Of a stretch of 38,103 nt of DNA, positions 15,867 to 27,921 are shown in pieces. The notes beneath the pieces are model-generated. The model was not told where the DNA came from. It saw nothing but the letters and a program-made list of their open reading frames with translations, and did not search any database. The position numbers were made by a program, and so were the translations under genes. Every line of letters starts with the position of its first letter. Within the stretch, counting starts at the first letter, position 1. Source of the DNA: Myxococcaceae bacterium (GTDB lineage Bacteria > Myxococcota > Myxococcia > Myxococcales > Myxococcaceae); NCBI GenBank assembly GCA_016926755.1, contig JAFGNZ010000005.1, positions 1-38,103 on the forward strand. Reading direction: 5' to 3'.

Positions 15867-17606
15867 ATGCGCCTGACGATCCTTGCCTGCCTCCTGTCGC
15901 TCACCGCCGCTCACGCCTCGGCGGATGATCCCAGTGCGCAGAGCTGTGGCGAATGCAAGAAAGAGATTCAGGCGCTCGAGAAGAAGATCGACGCGCTGCC
16001 CCAAGGGGACGCCAGGCTGCCGGCTCTGCTGTTGCGTCTGGGTGAGCTCCACCAGGAGGCATCGGAGTTCTACAAGCCGACGCGCGATAGGGGCACCTCC
16101 TCTAGCGGTCTGGAGCACTTCACGCATGCCAAGGAGGCACGCCGGAAGGCAGCGGAGCAGTACACGAAGCTCATCGAGGGATTTCCTCGCTCCAAGCGCC
16201 GGGATGAGGCGCTCTCCCTCCTGGCTCAGCTGTACCTGAACAACAATCAAACCCAGAAGGCGGTGGAGGTATACGAGCAGCTGATCGCGGAGCATCCGAA
16301 GTCGCGATTCCTTCCGGCCACGCACTTCGCCGTCGGTGAGCATCTCTTCGTGCGCACCAAGGGGAAGCCCGCGAAGCTGGAGAAGGCTCGAGAGGCCTAC
16401 AAGAAGGCGGCCGACTTCCCAGGCAGCCCCGTCCAGCCCGCGGCGCTCTCCATGCAGGGCTGGTGCTCCTTCTACCTGGACGACTTGACGGACACCCAGG
16501 CTGCGTGGATGGCAGCGGTGATCTCTTTTCGGGCCAAGGCTCGCCGCAAGGCCGTCAGCGCACGTGACCAGGAGCTCATCGACCCGATGCTCCTGGACTA
16601 CGTGAAGGTGTTTGCTCGCGCGCGGGACGCGCACAAGGCCCGCGACGACTTCAGCAAGCTGGCCTCCGGCCCCGACGAGCGCATCGCGCTGATGATGGTG
16701 CTGGACCTCGTCTACCGTGAGAGTGGCAGCGGCAAGGAGCGCGACGCGGCTGTCACCCTCAAGGAGCTGGACAAGGACTGCCGGGCAGGAAAGGCCCTCG
16801 CCTGCAATGCAGTCGGCCTCCTCTATATGGAGGGGGTGGGCGTGGAGGCAGACAAGCCGCGCGCCGCCATGCTCTTCGAGAAGGCCTGCCGGAGCAGGTT
16901 GACCGCCGGGTGCCACAACTTCTGCAGCCCCGACGTGGAGAAGGCGAGTGCCACTTCCCACGAGCGCCAGACTGAAGAACTGCGCGAGAAGGCCTGCGGT
17001 GACACCCTCAGCCCGGCCTTCGAGGATGACGCGGAGGACCTAGCGTTCTGGGAGCCGCTGGAACTGCTGGACCGCCGAAGCCCGACGCCTCTCTCCCGCC
17101 TACTGGGTAGCACGGAAGACACTCCGCTCTCCCAGGTGCTGAAAGGGATCGACGACAGGTACCGCGAGCGCATGGCCCTCTACCCGGAGGAAGAACCCGA
17201 GGCGGCTCCTCCGAAGCCCTCTCCCAAGCCCTCCATCGATATCTCCCTGTCTGCCCTTCCGGTGGTGGCTCAGCGAGAACCCTCGACGCCGGAGGGCAGG
17301 AAGAGCGCGGAGGAGATCCGATCCGTCATCGCCTCCCATCAGGCGCAGCTCCGCTGGTGTTACGAGGAGGCGCTCAAGCGGAAGCCCGCGCTCGAGGGAA
17401 CGTTCACGGTGAGGTTCATCGTGAGCGCGGATGGCTCGGTCTCCCGCTCGGAGGTCGCTCGAAGCACTCTGGGAGACGCGACCATGGCTTCCTGCATCGT
17501 CGAGCGCGTGAAGAGCTGGAGCTTTCCATCCCGGGCTCAGGGTGGGTGGGTCGACGTGCAATACCCCTTCGTCTTCAAACAGAGCCCGTATTCCGTCCCC
17601 CGGTAG
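15867..17606 (+). CDS. exported TPR/Sel1-like protein with AgmX/PglI C-terminal domain
   Basis: A 579-residue protein with a signal peptide (MRLTILACLLSLTAAHASA). Helical repeats follow: TPR-like units at about 30-230 ('AVEVYEQLIAEHPKSRF') and a Sel1-like unit near 310-340 ('ACNAVGLLYMEGVGVEADKPRA'). A Pro/Lys-rich spacer at about 455-470 leads to a C-terminal AgmX/PglI-type domain (about 475-575) with its hallmark 'QLRWCYEEALKRKPALEG', 'VRFIVSADGSVS', 'MASCIVERVKSWSFP', 'VDVQYPFVF'. Two Cys in this domain are at the usual positions. In Myxococcus such TonB-like domains occur in gliding-motility and envelope proteins, so an envelope scaffold role is likely. The ATG at 15867 has AAGG about 8 nt upstream; the longer frame from 15816 overlaps the recombinase remnant. 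Confidence 0.82.
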   Translation: MRLTILACLLSLTAAHASADDPSAQSCGECKKEIQALEKKIDALPQGDARLPALLLRLGELHQEASEFYKPTRDRGTSSSGLEHFTHAKEARRKAAEQYTKLIEGFPRSKRRDEALSLLAQLYLNNNQTQKAVEVYEQLIAEHPKSRFLPATHFAVGEHLFVRTKGKPAKLEKAREAYKKAADFPGSPVQPAALSMQGWCSFYLDDLTDTQAAWMAAVISFRAKARRKAVSARDQELIDPMLLDYVKVFARARDAHKARDDFSKLASGPDERIALMMVLDLVYRESGSGKERDAAVTLKELDKDCRAGKALACNAVGLLYMEGVGVEADKPRAAMLFEKACRSRLTAGCHNFCSPDVEKASATSHERQTEELREKACGDTLSPAFEDDAEDLAFWEPLELLDRRSPTPLSRLLGSTEDTPLSQVLKGIDDRYRERMALYPEEEPEAAPPKPSPKPSIDISLSALPVVAQREPSTPEGRKSAEEIRSVIASHQAQLRWCYEEALKRKPALEGTFTVRFIVSADGSVSRSEVARSTLGDATMASCIVERVKSWSFPSRAQGGWVDVQYPFVFKQSPYSVPR

Positions 17607-17611
17607 CCTCC

Positions 17612-18070
17612 GAACCCTTCCCGTACCCGCTCGTCCTGCCGGCACTGCTCGCTGCGTGCGCGAGCTCGCCACAGCCCCCTCCAGCCTCAGCGCCCCTGGC
17701 CTCCACCCCCGCGCCCGAGAGCGGTGGCGCGCAGGCCTCCGCCGCCCCGGCGCCCTCGGGGAGCGTGGAGAAGGCGACGCCCGACGTGCCCTCCGGAGCG
17801 GACGCGGCGCGCACCGCCGAGCTCGCGCGCAAGGTGGCGCCGCTGGTGGATGCGTTCACCAACTCCGAGGCGATCCTCACGCGCGACGGCAAGCGCGTGC
17901 TCCTCATCTCCAACCGGGACGGCCTGCCGCAGCTCTACGTGGCCGATGCCGCCCGCCCTGACTCGCCGGCGAAGCGCCTGGTGGAGAGCAGCGAGCGCAT
18001 GACGATCGCGGGCACCCTGCCCGATGGCCACAGGATGGGCTACACCGCACAACCTCGGAAGCTCTCATGA
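17612..18070 (+). pseudogene. N-terminal fragment of S9 prolyl-oligopeptidase-like lipoprotein
   Basis: The frame ending TGA at 18068-18070 reads a lipoprotein-like start (FPYPLVLPALLAACASS), an Ala/Pro/Ser spacer, then 'AELARKVAPLVDAFTNSEAILTRDGKRVLLISNRDGLPQLYV' in two pieces, followed by 'VESSERMTIAG'. That is the start of the beta-propeller of S9 peptidases. The rest of the propeller and the whole catalytic alpha/beta-hydrolase domain are missing, and there is no ATG, GTG or TTG before the lipoprotein signal. It is therefore truncated at both ends. Strong G/C third positions show it was coding recently. It sits between the AgmX-type gene and the convergent amidohydrolase. Confidence 0.6.
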
Positions 18071-18090
18071 GAGCCTGTCTCCGGCGCCGC

Positions 18091-21411
<3,321 letters not shown>

Positions 21412-21638
21412 GAGGTGTTCCTGGGGGCTCGAGCCGGGCGGATACTAGCTTGCCTCCCGCGGGAGGTCGCTCATCACCCTGGGTGTACTCAAACTCACTT
21501 CCCTCGTGGCTCCTCGGCCGTCTCAGCCCCTGCCTGCCTTGCCGCTGTGGGGCACCCCGCACGGGTCCAGTAAAGTCGAGCCATGGCCACTCCTGGCACC
21601 TCTACGAACAGTGGGCGCGCCTCCTCGTCAGGACAGTC

Positions 21639-22973
21639 ATGAGCGCCCCGCCGAAGCAACTCCCGCTGGATACGGATCCGGAGCACGTCCACAAAGGCAC
21701 GCAGGCCCTCGGGGGCCTGGGGCCGATGGTGTTCAACCTCACCATGATCCTCTGGCACTGGGGGCAGTGGCGCACGGTCGGCGTGCTGGCGGTGATGGCG
21801 TTGCTGCTGGGGCTGACGAACATGGTGTTCGTCGAGTGGTGCGCGCGGTGGCACAGCCGAACGGTCGCGGAGTGGCTCCGCATCGTGGCCAACACGATCG
21901 GCCTCTGCGTGGGCGGGCACGTCACGCAGTGGTCCCCGCTGGTGTTGATCTACCTGCCCTACAACCTGCTCTGGTTCTACGGGTTGGACGCGTGGGTGCG
22001 CCCGCGGCTCGTGATGTATGTGACCGTGACGAGCGCGTTCGCGCTGCGGGATGGGGCCTCCCCGGAGCTGTTGCTGGCCCTCGGCATGCTGGGCTCCTTC
22101 GCCTACCTGCTCACCGAGAAGCGGGCCGCGCTGCTGCGCAAGGCGCTGCGCCAGGTGCTGGAGCAACGCGAGCAGCTGGAGCGGGCCCACCAGCAGCTGC
22201 AGCAGGTCCACGAGCGCGCCCTGGCCCAGGAGAAGTTCTCCAGCCTGGGCTTGATGGCGGCGGGCGTCGCGCACGAGATCAACAACCCGATGAGCTTCGT
22301 CACCAGCAACGTCAACTCCCTCTACAAGGATCTCCAGCGGCAGGGCTCGCTGCCCGAGCCGCTCAAGGAGTACGTGGAGGAGGTGCTGCCGGCGACGCTG
22401 GATGGCATCCGGCGGGTGAACGCCATCGTGTCGGACCTGCGCCGCTTCGCGCGGGGAGACGCGGAGGCGCATTCCGAGTATGCGCTGAACGCCGAGGTGC
22501 AGGCGGCGCTGCGCATCGCCCACGGCCAGCTCACCCACTGCCGGATGGAGGTGGAGCTGGGCGAGGTGGGCAGGCTGATGGGCCGGCCGCAGCAGATCGT
22601 CCAGGTGCTGGTGAACCTGCTGGTCAACGCCGGGCAGGCCACGGGCTTGGGCGGCAAGGTGCACCTGTCCACGCACCACGAGGGCGAGGGGGCGCGGGTG
22701 GAGATCCGCGACACGGGAGCGGGCATGTCCGCGGAGACGTTGCGCCACCTGTTCCAGCCCTTCTTCACCACCAAGGCTCCCGGGGAGGGGATGGGGCTGG
22801 GCCTGGCGGTGGCGCATGGCATCATCGAATCCCATGGCGGCCGCATCGAGGTGGAGAGCGAGCCCGGCAAGGGGACGCGCTTCACGGTGCACCTGCCCCG
22901 CATGCCGCCGCAGCCGATGCCCCCCGCCACCTTGGCGGCCGCTCCCGCCACGGGCTCGCTACCGGCGGCGTGA
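21639..22973 (+). CDS. membrane sensor histidine kinase, orphan
   Basis: A 444-residue kinase. The N-terminal 165 residues hold about six hydrophobic helices (from about 28-48 to 140-160), a membrane sensor of unknown ligand. A coiled coil at about 165-200 follows, then a HisKA domain with phospho-acceptor H212 in 'GVAHEINNPMSF', and a HATPase with N box (N330, LLVNAGQA), G1 (D358-TGAGM) and G2 (GEGMGLGLAVAHG, from about 382). HEINNP-type H-boxes are typical of kinases acting with NtrC-like regulators. No response regulator is adjacent, as is frequent in myxobacteria. Start: ATG 21639 has AGGA about 6 nt upstream and begins just before the first helix; the frame is open from 21450 but that stretch is promoter-side sequence. 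Divergent from the amidohydrolase gene. Confidence 0.87.
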   Translation: MSAPPKQLPLDTDPEHVHKGTQALGGLGPMVFNLTMILWHWGQWRTVGVLAVMALLLGLTNMVFVEWCARWHSRTVAEWLRIVANTIGLCVGGHVTQWSPLVLIYLPYNLLWFYGLDAWVRPRLVMYVTVTSAFALRDGASPELLLALGMLGSFAYLLTEKRAALLRKALRQVLEQREQLERAHQQLQQVHERALAQEKFSSLGLMAAGVAHEINNPMSFVTSNVNSLYKDLQRQGSLPEPLKEYVEEVLPATLDGIRRVNAIVSDLRRFARGDAEAHSEYALNAEVQAALRIAHGQLTHCRMEVELGEVGRLMGRPQQIVQVLVNLLVNAGQATGLGGKVHLSTHHEGEGARVEIRDTGAGMSAETLRHLFQPFFTTKAPGEGMGLGLAVAHGIIESHGGRIEVESEPGKGTRFTVHLPRMPPQPMPPATLAAAPATGSLPAA

Positions 22974-22979
22974 GCGTGC

Positions 22980-22993
22980 CCCGGATGGGGCGC
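22980..22993 (+). terminator. GC hairpin after histidine kinase gene
   Basis: GCCCC (22980-22984), GGAT loop, GGGGC (22989-22993), beginning 7 nt after the kinase stop. It is compact and terminator-like but has no U-run, and lies before the same-strand GT39 gene. Confidence 0.3.
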
Positions 22994-23077
22994 CGAGCGC
23001 TTCACCCCGCCCTGGGCTTCTGGTGATATTCCGGGAGCGGCCTCCCTGGCTTCCGCCAGGGCCGAGCGGATCCTCCC

Positions 23078-24637
23078 ATGCCAGCACCCCCTCCGCGTCA
23101 CGAGCTCCCCTTCGGGCCATCCGCCGAGGCGTCGCGCCTGTCCTGGGTGCTCCCTGCCCTCTCGGCAGGCACCGTGGCCCTCCACCTGCTCTTCGCCGGA
23201 CGCTACGGCTACTTCCGAGACGAGCTGTACTTCATCGCCTGTGGCCAGCGCCTCGCGTGGGGCTATGTGGATCAGCCGCCCCTCATCGCCCTGGCCGCGC
23301 GGCTCGCCGCCACCCTCTTCGGCGAGTCCCTGGTGGGCCTGCGCACGCTGCCCGCGCTCGCCGCCGGGGGGCTGGTAGCCCTCACCGGGTGGCTCACGCG
23401 GAGGCTTGGGGGCGGCACGTATGCGGCGGCGCTCGCCGGCGTGGCCTTCGCCCTGGCGCCCTTCTTCCTCTTCGGCGGCCATACGCTGACGATGAACGCC
23501 TTCGAGCCCCTGTTCTGGACGGGGTGCGCGGCCCTCCTGGTGGAGCTGATCCGCACGGGCGAGCGACGGCTGTGGCTGGCCGTGGGCGCGCTGGTCGGCG
23601 TGGGCGTGCTCAACAAGCACTCCATGGGCTTCTTCGCCGTGTGCCTCGCGCTGGGGCTCCTGCTCACGCCCCAGCGGCGGTTGATGCGCAGCCGGTGGCT
23701 CGTGCTCGGCGGGCTGCTCGCCGTGCTGCTCGTGCTGCCTCATGTGCTCTGGCAGCTCCAGCACGGCTGGCCCATGTTCGAGCTGCTCCGCAACGGGCAG
23801 CTCTACAAGAACGCCCCGTTCACCCTGGGCGAGTTCCTCTCCGGGCAGCTGCTCAACCTCCACCCGCTCTTCGCGCCGCTGTGGCTCGCCGGGCTCGGCT
23901 TCCTGCTCTTCGCTCCTTCGGGGCGGGCCTGGCGCGCGCTGGGGCTCGGCTTCCTGCTGCTGTTCGGGCTGTACATCGCCCTGAAGGCCAAGGCGTACTA
24001 CCTGGCCCCCGCCTACCCCATGCTGCTGGCCGCGGGCGCCGGTGTCCTCGAGCGCGCCGTGCGCGGTGCGCTCCCACGGGCGGCCGTGCTCACGGTGCTG
24101 CTGGCCGGTGGCGCGGCGCTCGTGCCCCTGGCCTTGCCCGTGCTCCCGGTGGAGACCTTCATCGCCTACCAGCGCACACTGGGCCTCGAGCCCCCACGCA
24201 CCGAGCGCCACCAACTGGGCCTCCTGCCCCAGCACTACGCGGACCAGCACGGCTGGCGGGAGCTCGCCGCGGCGGTGGCGGAGGTGTACCGGCGCCTGCC
24301 TCCCGAGGAGCAGGCGCGGACGATGATCTACGCCCAGAACTACGGCCAGGCAGGCGCGATCGACTGGCTGGGGCGCGCGCACGGGCTGCCGCCGGCCCGC
24401 TCCGGTCACAACCACTACTTCCTGTGGGGACCCGGAGACAGCGAGCCGCGGGTGGTGCTCATCATCGGTGGCGATGCCGAGGACCACGCCCAGGCGTGCT
24501 CACGCCTGGAGCTGGCCGCGCGCCTGCCGCACAACCCCTACGTCATGCCGTATGAGGATCAGCTCCCGCTCTACCTCTGCCGAGACCTCAAGGCGCCCAT
24601 GGCCACGATCTGGCCGAGCGTGAAGCACTACCAGTGA
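23078..24637 (+). CDS. GT39/ArnT-like membrane glycosyltransferase
   Basis: A 519-residue polytopic membrane protein of the PMT/ArnT superfamily (glycosyltransferase family 39). The first periplasmic loop has the catalytic-type acidic pair in 'YGYFRDELYF' (D48-E49), followed by 'WGYVDQPPLIAL', which is typical of these enzymes. About 10-12 hydrophobic helices fill residues 25-370. The C-terminal 150 residues form a soluble domain ('MIYAQNYGQAGAIDWLG', 'GHNHYFLWGP') found in the bacterial subgroup. The family moves a sugar from a polyprenyl-phosphate carrier to lipid or protein acceptors on the outer face of the inner membrane; donor and acceptor here are unknown. The ATG at 23078 is the first good start; no strong ribosome site is seen. 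Confidence 0.87.
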   Translation: MPAPPPRHELPFGPSAEASRLSWVLPALSAGTVALHLLFAGRYGYFRDELYFIACGQRLAWGYVDQPPLIALAARLAATLFGESLVGLRTLPALAAGGLVALTGWLTRRLGGGTYAAALAGVAFALAPFFLFGGHTLTMNAFEPLFWTGCAALLVELIRTGERRLWLAVGALVGVGVLNKHSMGFFAVCLALGLLLTPQRRLMRSRWLVLGGLLAVLLVLPHVLWQLQHGWPMFELLRNGQLYKNAPFTLGEFLSGQLLNLHPLFAPLWLAGLGFLLFAPSGRAWRALGLGFLLLFGLYIALKAKAYYLAPAYPMLLAAGAGVLERAVRGALPRAAVLTVLLAGGAALVPLALPVLPVETFIAYQRTLGLEPPRTERHQLGLLPQHYADQHGWRELAAAVAEVYRRLPPEEQARTMIYAQNYGQAGAIDWLGRAHGLPPARSGHNHYFLWGPGDSEPRVVLIIGGDAEDHAQACSRLELAARLPHNPYVMPYEDQLPLYLCRDLKAPMATIWPSVKHYQ

Positions 24638-24945
24638 GCTGCCGCGAAGCTCGCGGAGCGGGCGGCCCCTCCGCGCTGCTCACTTCTCGACCCCGCGGTG
24701 CCCCCTGTCTTTGTTACAGCGCGGTCCTGACGCTTCTACAGGGTGGCCGGGCGCATCCAGGGAAAGCGCAGGAAATCTCACAGCCCTGGAGGGGGCTCGG
24801 CCGGCGCGTGGGTGGACATCCGCGCCTTCCGCCGGGCGCGGCTTCGCCGACCACTGAACCCTTCGCGCGAGGCGGCTCACCGGCACATTGAATGCTTGCA
24901 GTGATCAGGCGCGCGTCCGTGGAGGAGCGCAGGGGAAGGGCGTCC
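24638..24945. other. 308-nt gap between GT39 and TPR genes
   Basis: It contains the hairpin at 24642-24656 and then no recognisable gene or RNA. The frame of the TPR gene is open from 24892, but residues encoded there are not typical and the real ribosome site is at 24931-24940. The promoter of the TPR gene is expected here; I see no clear consensus boxes. Confidence 0.4.
24642..24656 (+). terminator. hairpin just after GT39 gene
   Basis: CCGCGA (24642-24647), AGC, TCGCGG (24651-24656) form a perfect 6-bp stem starting 5 nt after the GT39 stop. There is no U-run, so factor-independent termination is uncertain. Confidence 0.35.
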
Positions 24946-25905
24946 ATGGGGTTGAGGGAGCTGAAGGAAGTGGCGCACCAACAGTTCGTGCGAGGAAAGT
25001 TCGCGCAGTGTGCGCAGACGTATCATCAGATCCTTCGCCTGGCGCCGAGGGATCCGAACATGCGCGTGCGGCACGCGGAGGCCTGCAAGCGCGCGGGGGA
25101 TCGGCTGCAGGCCATTGCCTCGTACCGGGCCGCGGCGGAGCTGCTGCTGGAGCTCGGCTGTGAGTCCCGCGCGCGTGGAGCGCTGAAGGCCGCGCTCGAG
25201 CTGGATCCGCGAGATCCGATCCTGCAGGTGGACATTGCGCGCCTGGGGCCGCACGCGCCTCGCTACTACGGGGAGCGCGATGAGCTGCCCCTGCTGCCGC
25301 CCCTGGAGTCCGGCATGGATTCTGTTCCGCCGCCACCTCCGCCCGCTCCGCGCCCGGTGAGGGTGCTGCGGCCCGAGGCGTTCTCGCGGACGCCAGCGCT
25401 GCCGAAGATTCACAGGGCCCTGCCCGCCGCGCCGTCGGTGCCGCCGCTCGTGCCGCCGGTGCTGCTCCCCGCCCCGAACGTGACGCCCACGGCCTCGGGC
25501 CAGCCAGCGGCAGCGGCTCCCCGGCCGACTCCGCAGCCGCCGCGCTCGGCCACGACGAGCCACCCGAGTGCGCCTCCTCCGCCCCCGCCTTCCATCACCC
25601 CGCCGCCACCTCAGGAGGCGATCCTCGAGCACGACCTGGGAGCGTCACTGGCCCAGACTGCTGCCGCCGTGGCTCCGGAGCCCGCGCAGGAACCTCGTCC
25701 TCGCCTGGAGGTGCGGCGCCTGTCCTCGAATGCGATCGCGTTCCGCTGCTCGCCCACGGACGGCTGGGCGCTCATCCGCGCTCACACGCCGCTCGAGCTG
25801 CACGTCGTGGATGACCTGGAGCGGCTCCCGCCGATGATGCGGGACCTCGCGCCGGAGATGACGGTGGGGGCCGCGGCCGAGGCAGCCTCCAGCTCGATGC
25901 ACTGA
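24946..25905 (+). CDS. TPR protein with long Pro-rich linker
   Basis: A 319-residue cytoplasmic-looking protein. Residues about 4-95 form two to three TPR-like helix pairs ('HQQFVRGKFAQCAQTYHQIL', 'AGDRLQAIASYRAAAELLLE', 'RARGALKAALELDPRDP'). Residues about 128-245 are low-complexity Pro/Ala with PPPPPP runs. A small C-terminal domain (about 250-319) contains 'LEVRRLSSNAIAFRCSP' and an acidic 'VVDDLERLPPMMRDLAPEM'. No catalytic motif. TPR plus Pro-rich linkers suggest a protein-interaction role, perhaps in signalling. Start: ATG 24946 follows AGGGGAAGGG (24931-24940). The longer frame from 24892 is possible but lacks such a site. Confidence 0.7.
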   Translation: MGLRELKEVAHQQFVRGKFAQCAQTYHQILRLAPRDPNMRVRHAEACKRAGDRLQAIASYRAAAELLLELGCESRARGALKAALELDPRDPILQVDIARLGPHAPRYYGERDELPLLPPLESGMDSVPPPPPPAPRPVRVLRPEAFSRTPALPKIHRALPAAPSVPPLVPPVLLPAPNVTPTASGQPAAAAPRPTPQPPRSATTSHPSAPPPPPPSITPPPPQEAILEHDLGASLAQTAAAVAPEPAQEPRPRLEVRRLSSNAIAFRCSPTDGWALIRAHTPLELHVVDDLERLPPMMRDLAPEMTVGAAAEAASSSMH

Positions 25906-25969
25906 CGAAGGTTCTCCTCACCCCCCCTCGCCCGAGGGGCTGCCAGCCAGCGCCCACCCGAGCGGAGGC

Positions 25970-26206
25970 TCAGAGCGAGACGGAGTCCTTCGCTTCCTTC
26001 TCGGGAGCGGGGGCCTTTACGGGCGCCTCACAGTGGTCGCTCTTGCGGTTGGGGTGGCAGTGCCGGATGCCATACACGTGATGGCAGCCGCACGCGTCCA
26101 CCCGCTTCTTCGCGCACACCTGCGGATCGAAGATCTGCCCCGCCGTCGGCACCGGAGGAGCCGTGTGCAGCGCCATCGCCAGGAACAACCCACCCAGAGT
26201 CACCAT
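25970..26206 (-). CDS. small exported Cys/His-rich protein
   Basis: A 78-residue protein beginning with a short signal-like hydrophobic stretch (MVTLGGLFLAMALHTA). The mature part has five Cys (C31, C39, C41, C50, C59) and five His packed in residues 39-59: ACGCHHVYGIRHCHP then SDHC. That arrangement suggests metal binding or two disulfides. The tail is Lys/Glu/Ala-rich. I do not recognise a family; it recalls small secreted YHYH-like Cys/His motifs but is not clearly one. The ATG at 26206 is the only in-frame start near the hydrophobic segment, with a weak GGGGGTTGGG before it. It is divergent from rtcB. Confidence 0.55.
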   Translation of the reverse strand: MVTLGGLFLAMALHTAPPVPTAGQIFDPQVCAKKRVDACGCHHVYGIRHCHPNRKSDHCEAPVKAPAPEKEAKDSVSL

Positions 26207-26230
26207 CGCCCAACCCCCATGATGCTGTGA

Positions 26231-26276
26231 GGGAATGAATGGGAACGCGGCGCGACTCCGGCAAGCCCTCATTCCC
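26231..26276. repeat. 8-bp inverted repeat between small Cys-rich gene and rtcB
   Basis: GGGAATGA (26231-26238) and TCATTCCC (26269-26276) are perfect inverted arms 30 nt apart, in the divergent region. They could be paired operator half-sites or a long-loop hairpin. No regulator is adjacent. Confidence 0.3.
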
Positions 26277-26425
26277 GTAGAGCGGATCCAGATGTGCGCG
26301 AGCGGAACTTCGCTCGCGCAGCAGCCAGCCCCTCCCGAAGGTCCAAGCGCCTGTTCTCCCACAGTCAGTTTCCCTGGACGGTCCCGTCCCTGGCGCGTGT
26401 TGAATACCCCCGGGAGGCTCGCGCC

Positions 26426-27778
26426 ATGAGCTGGATCCAGCGGTTGGAGAAGGTCTCGGAAGGCCACTACGTGCTGCCGAAGACCAAGTCGATGCGAGTG
26501 GACGCGGATCTCTTCCTGTCCGACAAGCTCCTCTACGGCGAGCCCCCCGACGTCCCCGGCCTGGAGGAGGCCGTCTTCGATCAGGTCGTCAACGCCGCCA
26601 CCTTCCCGGGCGTCACCCGCGTGGCGGTGACTCCGGACTGCCACGTGGGCTACGGCGTGCCCATTGGCACCGTGGTGGAGACCGACGGCATCCTGCTGCC
26701 CACCGCCGCGGGCTACGACATCGGCTGCGGCATGGTGCAGCTGAAGACGACGCTCACCGCCGAGGACGTGGCCGACAAGCAGAAGCGCCGGCGGTGGATC
26801 GACGAAGTCATTCAGCGCATCGCCGTGGGCGTGGGCGCCAGCCGGGTGCAGAAGCAGCGCCACGTCAGCGCGAAGTCCTTCGCCGAGGTGGTGCGCCACG
26901 GCGCCAAGGCCCTGGGCCGCAACGCCTCCTCCACGGAGCGGGACTTCATCCCCGTGGAGGATGACCGGGTGGACATCCCCGAGCGCGCCTACGACAAGCG
27001 CGATCAGCTGGGCAGCCTGGGCGGCGGCAACCACTTCACCGAGATGCAGGTGGACGAGGACGGGCGCGTGTGGGTGATGCTGCACACGGGCAGCCGCGGC
27101 TTCGGGTGGAACATCGCCAAGCACTTCTTCGTGGCGGGCGCGCAGGCGCTGGGCCTCCGCAGCCGCAGCGAGGACTTCGTGTGGCTGGACGCGGAGTCCA
27201 CGCTGGGCCGCGAGTACTGGAACCTGCACAACATGGCGGCCAACTTCGCCGTGGCCAACCGGCTCATCATCGGCGAGGCGGTGTGCGCCGCGCTCGAGGA
27301 GGTGTTCGGCGGCACCGCGGACATCTACTATGAGATCTCCCACAACCTGATCCAGAAGGAGGCCGGGAAGTTCGTGGCGCGCAAGGGCGCCACCCGCGCC
27401 TTCCCCAAGGGGCACCCGGCGCTGAAGAAGACGGCGTGGGAGAACACGGGCCACCCCATCCTCATCCCGGGCTCGATGGAGACGGGCAGCGCCATCCTCT
27501 TCGCCGAGGAGGGCGCCGCCAGGTCCATCTACTCGGTGAACCACGGCTCGGGCCGGCGGCTGTCTCGCGGCGAGGCCCGGCGCCTGCTCCACCAGGAGGA
27601 GACGGATCGGCGCATGGCGGAGGCCGGCATCCTGCTCAACACCCGCAATACGCCGCTGGACGAGTCGGGGCCCTGCTACAAGAACCTCGACGACGTGCTG
27701 GAGACGGTGGAGCTGGCGGGGCTGGCCCGGGTGGAGCGCCGCCTCAAGCCGGTGGCCTGCATCAAGGGCGCGGACTGA
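26426..27778 (+). CDS. rtcB: RtcB family RNA ligase
   Basis: A 450-residue protein, close in length to short bacterial RtcB proteins. It joins RNA 2',3'-cyclic-phosphate or 3'-phosphate ends to 5'-OH ends using GTP and Mn. Metal and catalytic residues visible: D98 and C101 in 'GYDIGCGM', H203 in 'GGGNHFTE', H220 in 'LHTGSRGFG', H306 in 'ISHNLIQ', and the guanylylated H373 in 'VNHGSGRRLSR'. All are in family order, so it should be active in RNA repair. There is no rtcA, archease or sigma-54 RtcR regulator nearby; the gene seems to be a lone unit. Start: ATG 26426 lies 8 nt after CGGGAGG (26411-26417); the frame extending to 26294 does not look coding. Confidence 0.93.
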   Translation: MSWIQRLEKVSEGHYVLPKTKSMRVDADLFLSDKLLYGEPPDVPGLEEAVFDQVVNAATFPGVTRVAVTPDCHVGYGVPIGTVVETDGILLPTAAGYDIGCGMVQLKTTLTAEDVADKQKRRRWIDEVIQRIAVGVGASRVQKQRHVSAKSFAEVVRHGAKALGRNASSTERDFIPVEDDRVDIPERAYDKRDQLGSLGGGNHFTEMQVDEDGRVWVMLHTGSRGFGWNIAKHFFVAGAQALGLRSRSEDFVWLDAESTLGREYWNLHNMAANFAVANRLIIGEAVCAALEEVFGGTADIYYEISHNLIQKEAGKFVARKGATRAFPKGHPALKKTAWENTGHPILIPGSMETGSAILFAEEGAARSIYSVNHGSGRRLSRGEARRLLHQEETDRRMAEAGILLNTRNTPLDESGPCYKNLDDVLETVELAGLARVERRLKPVACIKGAD

Positions 27779-27804
27779 GGCAGGGCCCCAGGCGCGGCCC
27801 CCAC

Positions 27805-27819
27805 CCCGCCGAGAGCGGG
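27805..27819 (+). terminator. short hairpin after rtcB
   Basis: CCCGC (27805-27809) and GCGGG (27815-27819) pair around a 5-nt loop, 26 nt after the rtcB stop. It is weak and lacks a U-run. Confidence 0.25.
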
Positions 27820-27921
27820 TGCTCGCCTGCCTGCCCCGGGTGGAGGGCCGGGGGGCCTTCTGGGGGCTCGTGGCGCGGGCGGAGGGGCGGTAGAGTGGCG
27901 CCTCGTCTGGAGCCTGCCGAG

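Noticed and set aside
21426-21435. Palindrome GGCTCGAGCC near the amidohydrolase start
   Set aside because: A 10-bp GC-rich palindrome is expected by chance at this base composition and has no second copy nearby.
22322-24487. 721-codon minus-strand frame across the kinase and GT39 genes
   Set aside because: Spans two real plus-strand genes and a gap; Gln/Glu/Arg-rich shadow.
25324-25618. CRISPR or tandem repeat in the Pro-rich part of the TPR gene
   Set aside because: The CCG/CCC-rich repetition is codon-level Pro/Ala low complexity without a fixed unit or spacers.
25970-27592. 540-codon minus-strand frame including the small Cys-rich protein
   Set aside because: Only the last 78 codons are natural; the rest is antisense to rtcB.
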